Shown here: one piece after another, positions 22,364 to 27,699 of the stretch
How the letters are laid out: each line of letters opens with the position of its first letter
Numbering within the stretch: the first letter of the stretch is position 1
Assembly (NCBI GenBank): GCA_044370935.1
Contig: JBILUQ010000012.1
Coordinates: 1 to 27,699, forward strand
Reading direction: 5' to 3'
Source: Chth-196 sp044370935
GTDB lineage: Bacteria > Verrucomicrobiota > Verrucomicrobiia > Chthoniobacterales > Chthoniobacteraceae
DNA length: 27,699 nucleotides
Made by a program: the position numbers and the translations under genes
Notes under the pieces: generated by a model
The model's input: the letters and a program-made list of their open reading frames with translations, nothing else
Databases searched by the model: none
Told to the model about the DNA's origin: nothing

Positions 22364-24139
22364 ATGAATTCCTTTGCGGCCAGGTTCCTGAACCTTATCA
22401 GGGTTGGAGTGCTTGTTTCCGCGGGGAGATTTCCACTGCTCATCACATGCACCAGCGTTCTTGCCGTCGTTGGAATGCTCCTCGTTCATGACGCGGCACC
22501 GAAGGCCTCGGTGATCGTCCTGCAGCGTGTGCTCATGTCGGCCGCGCTCGGGGTGCCGCTCGCGTTCGGAATCACAATTTTTCGGGAGCGCAATTCAGCC
22601 GGGCGCTGGCTTGAGCTTGTAGGCCTGTGTTTGCTGGCGGTTTACTTTTTGCTCCCGAAAGCCGGACTGTTTGATGAACCGTATTTCTACGGAATTCAAT
22701 GGGCGTTTCTGCTTGCAGGGCTCCACTGCTTTTGTGCGGTCATCGGATTTTTGACCGGCGCCGAGACAAGGGGGTTCTGGCAGTTCAACCATCAAATTTT
22801 CTCACGGTTTATTTTAGTGAGCATCTACTCGGCCGTTCTGGTGGCAGGTATGGAGCTTGCGCTTTTGAGTGCGGACAAGCTCTTTAGTTTAAAACTCAAA
22901 CACGCATACGCTGACACTGCGATCTTGATCATCGGATTTTTCCACCCGCTCTTCTTTGTCGCGGGGGTGCCAGGCGATTGGAAAGCGTTGGATTCAGAGG
23001 CGGGATATCCGCAGGTGATGAAAGTATTCACGCAGGCGGTGCTGGCACCTTTGGTGGCGGTTTTTACGGGGATCCTCTACGTCTACGCGCTGAAGATCGC
23101 CATCAGTCAGGACTGGCCGCATGGATGGGTGGCGCTGCCCGTGCTGCTCTTGTCGGTGTTCGGAATTCTCGCCGCCTTGCTGTTGCATCCTCTCAAGAAT
23201 GATCCCAGCGAACGATGGTCCCGATGGTTCACAAAATATTTCCCACGAGCGCTCGCTCCGCTCGCTGTTTTGCTTGTGCTTTCGATCCGGGTGCGCATCT
23301 CCGAGTACGGATTGACGGAATTACGCTACGTAGGCGTCGCTGCTGGATTTTGGCTACTCGGATGGTGTTTTACCTTTACCTGGGCGCCTGCTGCCGGGAT
23401 TCGCTGGGTTCCGATCTCTCTGGTTCTAGTGGCGTTGCTTTCGGCGTTCGGGCCTGCAAGCGCGTCGGCTTTATCCAAAAGGAGCCAGCAGGATCGTTTT
23501 TCGAGCATGTTGGAAATGTTTAAAATCCGGGAGCAGATGGTGACTCGTCAGGGTTCAGACGTCTGGCTGGTATCGGAGAACTACCGGAATCTGGAACAAA
23601 CCCTCAGGTACCTGATCGAGACACAAGGCAAGGAATCGGTAGCGACGATCTTGGAACCGATTTGGAAAAGCGAATGGAGCCAGCAACAGCTTCGGACTTG
23701 GGTCCTCTCTGGTGAAATCCTGTCTTCGATGAAGGTCAGAGAAAGTCGAAAAAACGAGCAGCGGGAGCATCACTTTTGGCATTTAGATCAGAGCCGGGCT
23801 TTGTCCGAATCTGGGTTCCGCAGGACTTCTATTTTTCCAGGACTGACGGCCAGGCCGAATGAAAAGGTAACCGATGGCGAAGTCTGGATGATCCTGGAGA
23901 AGGGCGCTCTCAAGCTGGGTTTTGCAGAAACAGGCCCCTTCACAGCTGTGCCTTTGGAAACGATGCTCGCGGCGCTTCCGTTCCGTTCCGACAGCAAAAT
24001 GCCCCCGGAATCGCTCAGGATCGACTGGCAGCATGAGGGGCACTCTTTCCGGATTGTCTTTCGTGAACTCGACGGAGAACACTTCAGCGACGGGACGGTG
24101 CAAATCAACACCTGCAAGTTGGTTTTGTTCGAGCGTTGA
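22364..24139 (+). CDS. DUF4153-type polytopic membrane protein
   Basis: 591 residues. Around ten hydrophobic segments fill residues 10-365. A soluble region of about 220 residues (about 368-591) follows. The segment FTGILYVYALKIAISQDWPHGW, with the VFGILAALLLHPL strand after it, is characteristic of DUF4153 proteins. The soluble part begins with a helical stretch (KRSQQDRFSSMLEMFKIREQ) and ends in an acidic beta-rich region. The function of the family is unknown. The ATG at 22364 is nine bases after the oxidoreductase stop. A hairpin (24193-24209) lies about 55 bases after the stop. Confidence 0.85.
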   Translation: MNSFAARFLNLIRVGVLVSAGRFPLLITCTSVLAVVGMLLVHDAAPKASVIVLQRVLMSAALGVPLAFGITIFRERNSAGRWLELVGLCLLAVYFLLPKAGLFDEPYFYGIQWAFLLAGLHCFCAVIGFLTGAETRGFWQFNHQIFSRFILVSIYSAVLVAGMELALLSADKLFSLKLKHAYADTAILIIGFFHPLFFVAGVPGDWKALDSEAGYPQVMKVFTQAVLAPLVAVFTGILYVYALKIAISQDWPHGWVALPVLLLSVFGILAALLLHPLKNDPSERWSRWFTKYFPRALAPLAVLLVLSIRVRISEYGLTELRYVGVAAGFWLLGWCFTFTWAPAAGIRWVPISLVLVALLSAFGPASASALSKRSQQDRFSSMLEMFKIREQMVTRQGSDVWLVSENYRNLEQTLRYLIETQGKESVATILEPIWKSEWSQQQLRTWVLSGEILSSMKVRESRKNEQREHHFWHLDQSRALSESGFRRTSIFPGLTARPNEKVTDGEVWMILEKGALKLGFAETGPFTAVPLETMLAALPFRSDSKMPPESLRIDWQHEGHSFRIVFRELDGEHFSDGTVQINTCKLVLFER

Positions 24140-24192
24140 CGAGTCGCTGCTAGATGCGCAAAGGCAGCCGAACAAAACCCGTTGCACGCCCG

Positions 24193-24212
24193 CAGTTCGC
24201 CCGGAACTGTTT
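24193..24212 (+). terminator. weak terminator after the DUF4153-type gene
   Basis: CAGTTC (24193-24198) pairs with GAACTG (24204-24209) around GCCCG and is followed by TTT. A second hairpin, GTTCGC/GCGAAC, lies at 24233-24251. The remaining bases to 24325 hold a TAAAATTTTA palindrome (24291-24300) that could include a -10 box for the next gene, without a good -35. Confidence 0.35.
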
Positions 24213-24325
24213 GGGATAGGAGTCAATGCTGGGTTCGCTCGATTCGCGAACGACGCTTGATTGAGATGGATTGGGGCTTGTCGTCCGCTGTAAAATTTTA
24301 GCGCATCGCGCAGCCCTAAACCCTC

Positions 24326-25774
24326 ATGCCCATGTCATCGATGGCCTCTCCCATCCCCACCGCTTTTGTGTTCGCCCTCGTGCTTGCCGCCGTGGGTCTC
24401 TCTCCGAAAGTGCGGGCTGAGATCTCCGTGCCGGCTTATTTTTCCGAACACATGATGCTCCAAGCCGGGACGGCAGTCTCAATCTGGGGATGGGCCGATC
24501 CAGGTGAGAGCATCTCAGCGACTCTCTTTGGGCTCACTCAAAACACACAAGCCGGCAACGATGGCGAATGGCGCGTCACTTTCTCCGCGCTCGAGCCCGG
24601 CTCAAATGGCCCGCTTGTGCTTCAGGGAAAAAATACTGTCACCATAGAGGACGTTCTCGCAGGAGAGGTCTGGCTCGCTTCCGGACAATCCAACATGCAC
24701 ATCAACCTCGCCCAGAACCATCGGGCTCCGGGCGTTGCAGAAACGCTGGCCACCAGCGACGACCCTTGGGTCCGTCAATTCACCGTCATCCGCAACGACA
24801 AAGCGAAATCCGCGAGGGAGCTCGCCGGCGTTTGGCGAGTGGCCAACAAGGAAAACCTCACCGCCGACCGCCTACACGGTGACTCCGCCGTCGCTTATTT
24901 CTTCGCCCGCGAGACCCGACGTCGGCTCAGCCGTCCGGTCGGCATCCTCCACGCCTCTATTGGCGCCACCCCCATCGAGACATGGTCCAAGGGCGGCAAT
25001 GGATTTGAATCCATGATCAAGCCGATAGCCTCCTACGCGATCCGAGGTTTCCTGTGGTACCAAGGCGAAAGCAACGTGCAGCGTTTTACCGGCGCCCGCT
25101 ACACCAGCCTTTTGAGTGAGAACGTCGCCTTCTGGCGCTCAACGTGGGGTCAGGGCGACTTGCCGTTTCTCTTTGTTCAGATCGCACCGCATCGTTACTC
25201 GATGAAAAAATCTCCCGTGAGCAATGGACGCCCCATCAGCCCGCTGGAGTTGCCGCTCTTTTGGGAAGCCCAAACCGCAGCTCTAAAAACCATCCCACAC
25301 AGCGGCATGGCTGTCATTCACGACTCCATCACCGACCTTGATAATATTCATCCCGAGAACAAACGCGTCCCGGGGGAGCGCCTTGCGTTGCTCGCCGCCC
25401 GTCAGGTTTATGGCGACAACAGTGTGGTCGCGTCCGGGCCGATATTTGAATCCGCTCAAACCGAGGGTGAGCAAATCCGCATTCGGTTCTCTTCTACCGG
25501 TTCAGGGCTGACCACCCGGAACAAAGCTTCTCCGGACGAGTTCCAGATTGCGGGAGAAGACCGCCAATTCGTACCAGCCGAGGTCACTCTTGAGAAAGAC
25601 TGCGCGCTGGTGCGCTCGCCCAAGATCGCCAAGCCCGCGGCCGTCCGTTTCGCGTGGCACGAGGAATCGAGGCCCAATCTTATGAACAAAGAAGGCCTGC
25701 CCGCCGCTCCCTTCCGCACCGACTCTTGGCTCATGGGTGACCCTCGCGCAAGCGATCATCCCGCTTCCAAATGA
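24326..25774 (+). CDS. secreted sialate O-acetylesterase-like SGNH hydrolase (SASA family)
   Basis: 482 residues. The N-terminal segment with AFVFALVLAAVGL, cleaved near VRA-EISVP, is a signal peptide; ATGs at 24326, 24332 and 24341 are all possible starts. After a beta-rich region (PAYFSEHMMLQ, about 36-110) comes the SASA catalytic domain. The nucleophile is Ser122 in LASGQSNM, the oxyanion residues are in FLWYQGESN, and the Asp-His pair is in DLDNIHPENK. Family members remove O-acetyl groups from sialic acids or other sugars. PVC bacteria often carry many such genes in polysaccharide-use regions, which fits the sulfatase and esterase here. A disturbed intergenic region follows. Confidence 0.92.
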   Translation: MPMSSMASPIPTAFVFALVLAAVGLSPKVRAEISVPAYFSEHMMLQAGTAVSIWGWADPGESISATLFGLTQNTQAGNDGEWRVTFSALEPGSNGPLVLQGKNTVTIEDVLAGEVWLASGQSNMHINLAQNHRAPGVAETLATSDDPWVRQFTVIRNDKAKSARELAGVWRVANKENLTADRLHGDSAVAYFFARETRRRLSRPVGILHASIGATPIETWSKGGNGFESMIKPIASYAIRGFLWYQGESNVQRFTGARYTSLLSENVAFWRSTWGQGDLPFLFVQIAPHRYSMKKSPVSNGRPISPLELPLFWEAQTAALKTIPHSGMAVIHDSITDLDNIHPENKRVPGERLALLAARQVYGDNSVVASGPIFESAQTEGEQIRIRFSSTGSGLTTRNKASPDEFQIAGEDRQFVPAEVTLEKDCALVRSPKIAKPAAVRFAWHEESRPNLMNKEGLPAAPFRTDSWLMGDPRASDHPASK

Positions 25775-25855
25775 GCACATCCCTCTTTGCCTCCCCTCTC
25801 CCAGCCCTGGGCCACCGTCTTTGGCCGCCGTCCTGAGCAGCGATGTCCGAGTTGA

Positions 25856-26017
25856 GATTCCGGAACTCCCCCTTTTGGCTTCAAGCAAAACACAATCTCG
25901 AACATGTCCGAGATTGCGGTCCACTGTAGCGAAAGAAACGTGGACATTCAATCCACCCCGATCTTCTTGGCCGACAACAAGGGCATCCATGCAATCATCG
26001 ATGGCAGCTCGCTCTGA
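25856..26017 (+). pseudogene. possible C-terminal remnant of a lost gene
   Basis: A plus frame with no usable start, opening after the TGA at 25853-25855 and ending at the TGA 26015-26017, encodes 53 residues. Its tail has protein-like alternation, for example NVDIQSTPIFLADNKGIHA and IIDGSSL. This faintly recalls the last coils of right-handed beta-helix glycoside hydrolases (GH28-like), but that is impression only. It lies between an intact esterase gene and a pair of 14-bp repeats, a place where a truncated neighbour would be expected. It could equally be a chance frame. Confidence 0.25.
25893..25916. repeat. 24-bp near-palindrome centred on ACATGT
   Basis: CAATCTCG (25893-25900) and CGAGATTG (25909-25916) are exact inverted repeats flanking AACATGTC. 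Read about the central ACATGT, 11 of 12 base pairs are symmetric. A partial echo, ATGTCCGAG, also occurs at 25843-25851. No T-tract follows, so an operator-like dimer site is as likely as a terminator. Confidence 0.6.
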
Positions 26018-26047
26018 GGGCACCCCGAACGCTCGGTAACAAAAGAT

Positions 26048-26088
26048 TGTCGACACTTTAGGATTGCCTTCAACTGTCGACACTTTAG
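26048..26088 (+). repeat. two identical 14-bp direct repeats before the PSD-type gene
   Basis: TGTCGACACTTTAG occurs at 26048-26061 and again at 26075-26088, start-to-start 27 bp. Each contains the palindrome TGTCGACA. The second copy ends nine bases before the first possible ATG (26098) of the next gene. They may be regulator-binding sites or the repeated end of a mobile element. Confidence 0.9.
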
Positions 26089-26097
26089 AACATTCTC

Positions 26098-27699
26098 ATG
26101 GACGGACCCGTTTCCATGCCACCCCCCCCGCAGCGCAACGACTTTGCGCATTCGCTCCTGCTCGCCCTCCGCGCTATAATTCTCGTGCGTCTTGCATGCG
26201 CCGCCGTCCCCGCCCCTGCAGTCGAAATCGATGCGCAACTATCCAAATCCTACTCAGGGCAGATCCATCCGCTCTTCGTGAAAACTTGCGGGAAATGCCA
26301 CGGCGAAAACCCCAAGGACAACGACCTCAACCTCGCTGGCCTCACGACGGCGGAATCTATCTTTGCAAAGCCCGCCGTCCTTGCCGATGTCGCGGGACGC
26401 CTCCTCGACGGCGACATGCCGCCGCGCAAAGCGACGCAGTCGACCCAAGCCGAGCGGGAGGCGCTGCTCAGCTGGGTCCAAAGCGCCCTCGATTTCACCG
26501 CGTCCGCAAAAGCCGGAGACCCAGGCCCTGTCACCCTGCGCCGCCTCACGAACAACGAATACGACAACGCCATACGCGATCTGACACGCGTGGACATGCG
26601 CCCGACCCGCGCCGGCGCGTTTGCCCCGGACAGCGTCGGAGGCGAGGGCTTTGCCAACGTGGGCGAGGCCATGCCCATGAACCCGGGTCTGGTGGAACGC
26701 TACCATGACGCCGCGCGTTATGTCGCCGCACGCGCCGTGCTGCTACCCGTGGGCTTCCGCTTCTCGCTCTCGCCAGACCGGCCCGATTGGACGACGGAGG
26801 CCGAGAAAGCTCTGCGCGGATTTCACGCCCGTCATGCCGGAGCCAAAGGCGAGCCGCCGCTAGCGACGCATCTCGCCGCGACTATCAAACATCGCGAACG
26901 GCTAATCCGCGGCGGGTCCGCAGAGCTTGTTGCAGTGGCGGCGGAGGAAAGACTGAACTCCGCCTACCTCACCACGCTCTGGACCGGACTCAGCAGTAAT
27001 TTGAATGCGTTGCAGCCAGCGGAGGTCGAGGCGCAGGCCAAGGAATGGCAGCAAAGAACAGCCCAAGCGCAGGCTGAAAAGCAGCGAGCCCAGGCTACCT
27101 TTGAATCGGCGAGAAAGAACATCGATGCGCATTGGACTTCGTCAAAAAGGATCCTTGCACAGTCAAGGGTGGCGGAAGGCGGCTCTGTTTCGTTCGAGCA
27201 AAAAGTGACCGTTCAAACTGGCGAGCTGCTGCTCCTCACCGTGCTGCCGAACGAGAGTTACGGAGCCGACAGCACGCTTGTGGAGTGCTCGATCCGCGAG
27301 ACAGCGGGCGGGCAACGTATTTGGAGCACGTCGGACTTGGTGTCGAACCTGCTCAAGGGGAATCCATGGATCGACAAGCACGAGGCTCGCTGGAGCTTTC
27401 TCGAAACGACATCGACTCCAAACTTTCTCACGGATCGCCGCGACGGCATTTCAGGGCGGGCTGAATTAAAATCATGGAGCCTCGGATCGGAGCCCTCGGT
27501 TTTTGTGAACTCGGCCGCCGCGGAGGTCCCGGTTTGGACAAAACTGCGCGCACACTCGGTCTTTGTGCACCCAGGACCAAAACGACACGTATCGATTGCT
27601 TGGACGAGTCCGATTGCCGGCGAGTTGACTATCACGGGTCTTGTCGCTGATGCGCATCCCAGCGGGGCCGACGGTGTCTCATTCGAGCTGGCGCATCTC
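26098..27699 (+). CDS. planctomycete-type cytochrome c / PSD3 (DUF1587) protein, N-terminal part
   Basis: 534 codons, open to the window end. ATG at 26098 or 26116 precedes a signal-peptide-like segment (LLLALRAIILVRLACAA, ending near residue 40). A c-type haem motif CGKCH (64-68) lies in QIHPLFVKTCGKCHGENPK, with a likely Met ligand in GDMPPRK, as in planctomycete-type cytochrome c domains. LRRLTNNEYDNAIRDLT (about 145-161) is the DUF1587/PSD3 signature. A charged, Gln/Ala-rich, probably coiled-coil stretch (about 305-345) and a beta-rich region follow. PSD5, PSD4 (DUF1592) and PSD2 domains would be expected beyond the window. Family role is unproven; these large secreted haem proteins abound in PVC bacteria. 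A run of eight C (26122-26129) lies just after the second ATG. Confidence 0.88.
   Translation, partial: MDGPVSMPPPPQRNDFAHSLLLALRAIILVRLACAAVPAPAVEIDAQLSKSYSGQIHPLFVKTCGKCHGENPKDNDLNLAGLTTAESIFAKPAVLADVAGRLLDGDMPPRKATQSTQAEREALLSWVQSALDFTASAKAGDPGPVTLRRLTNNEYDNAIRDLTRVDMRPTRAGAFAPDSVGGEGFANVGEAMPMNPGLVERYHDAARYVAARAVLLPVGFRFSLSPDRPDWTTEAEKALRGFHARHAGAKGEPPLATHLAATIKHRERLIRGGSAELVAVAAEERLNSAYLTTLWTGLSSNLNALQPAEVEAQAKEWQQRTAQAQAEKQRAQATFESARKNIDAHWTSSKRILAQSRVAEGGSVSFEQKVTVQTGELLLLTVLPNESYGADSTLVECSIRETAGGQRIWSTSDLVSNLLKGNPWIDKHEARWSFLETTSTPNFLTDRRDGISGRAELKSWSLGSEPSVFVNSAAAEVPVWTKLRAHSVFVHPGPKRHVSIAWTSPIAGELTITGLVADAHPSGADGVSFELAHL

Noticed and set aside
24291..24300. TAAAATTTTA as a promoter for the SASA esterase
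   Set aside because: A possible -10 box, but no -35-like hexamer stands at 16-18 bp; not strong enough to list.
25502..26083. 193-codon minus ORF from the 14-bp repeats into the esterase gene
   Set aside because: Most of it is antisense to the SASA esterase with its intact catalytic motifs, and its start codon is made by the repeat itself.
26254..26706. Minus-strand ORFs of about 150 codons opposite the PSD-type gene
   Set aside because: Antisense to the frame with signal peptide, CGKCH haem motif and DUF1587 signature.

Overview
The window is a chromosomal segment from a Gram-negative bacterium, most likely a member of the Verrucomicrobiota or the wider PVC group. That assignment is inferred from gene content: a sulfatase, a SASA-type esterase, a large two-part alpha/beta hydrolase, and a gene of the planctomycete-type cytochrome c / PSD family (CxxCH plus a DUF1587-like segment). 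These sit beside ordinary housekeeping genes. Most start codons have no recognisable Shine-Dalgarno sequence. There is no CRISPR array, no complete insertion sequence and no phage gene.

Layout. 1-967 (-): 5'-truncated-by-window view of a secreted PBP5-type DD-carboxypeptidase. 1118-1191 (-): tRNA-Gln(TTG). 1292-2830 (-): gpmI. 3029-3867 (+): rplM-rpsI with a good intrinsic terminator. 4032-8434 (-): a co-directional run gatC-gatA-FIST protein-photolyase. 8743-10080 (+): an unrecognised three-TM protein with a duplicated C-terminal module. 10192-12710 (+): purF-purM. 12773-15946 (+): secreted SxxK serine hydrolase, small cupin, iduronate-2-sulfatase-like sulfatase. 16003-18102 (-): large secreted alpha/beta hydrolase, convergent with the sulfatase. 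18257-18330 (+): tRNA-Asp(GTC). 18331-19261: more than 900 bases without a credible gene, ending in a potential structured leader. 19262-20662 (+): conserved protein of unknown function. 20883-21293 (-): small protein with a Cys-rich tail. 21389-24139 (+): quinone-oxidoreductase-like protein and a DUF4153-type membrane protein. 24326-25774 (+): sialate O-acetylesterase-like protein. 25775-26097: a disturbed-looking intergenic region with a possible gene remnant, a 24-bp near-palindrome and two identical 14-bp repeats. 26098-27699 (+): the start of a PSD-type cytochrome c protein that runs off the window.

How the genes fit together. The left two thirds is mainly core metabolism and information processing: glycolysis (GpmI), ribosome (uL13, uS9), tRNA-dependent amidation (GatC and GatA, with GatB not in the window), early purine synthesis (PurF, PurM), DNA repair (photolyase) and wall remodelling (DD-carboxypeptidase). 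From about 12.7 kb onward, exported hydrolases become common. They would remove sulfate or acyl esters, suggesting processing of decorated polysaccharide. The least explained items are the tandem-module membrane protein, the conserved gene at 19262 with its putative leader structure, and the repeat-bearing region before the PSD gene.
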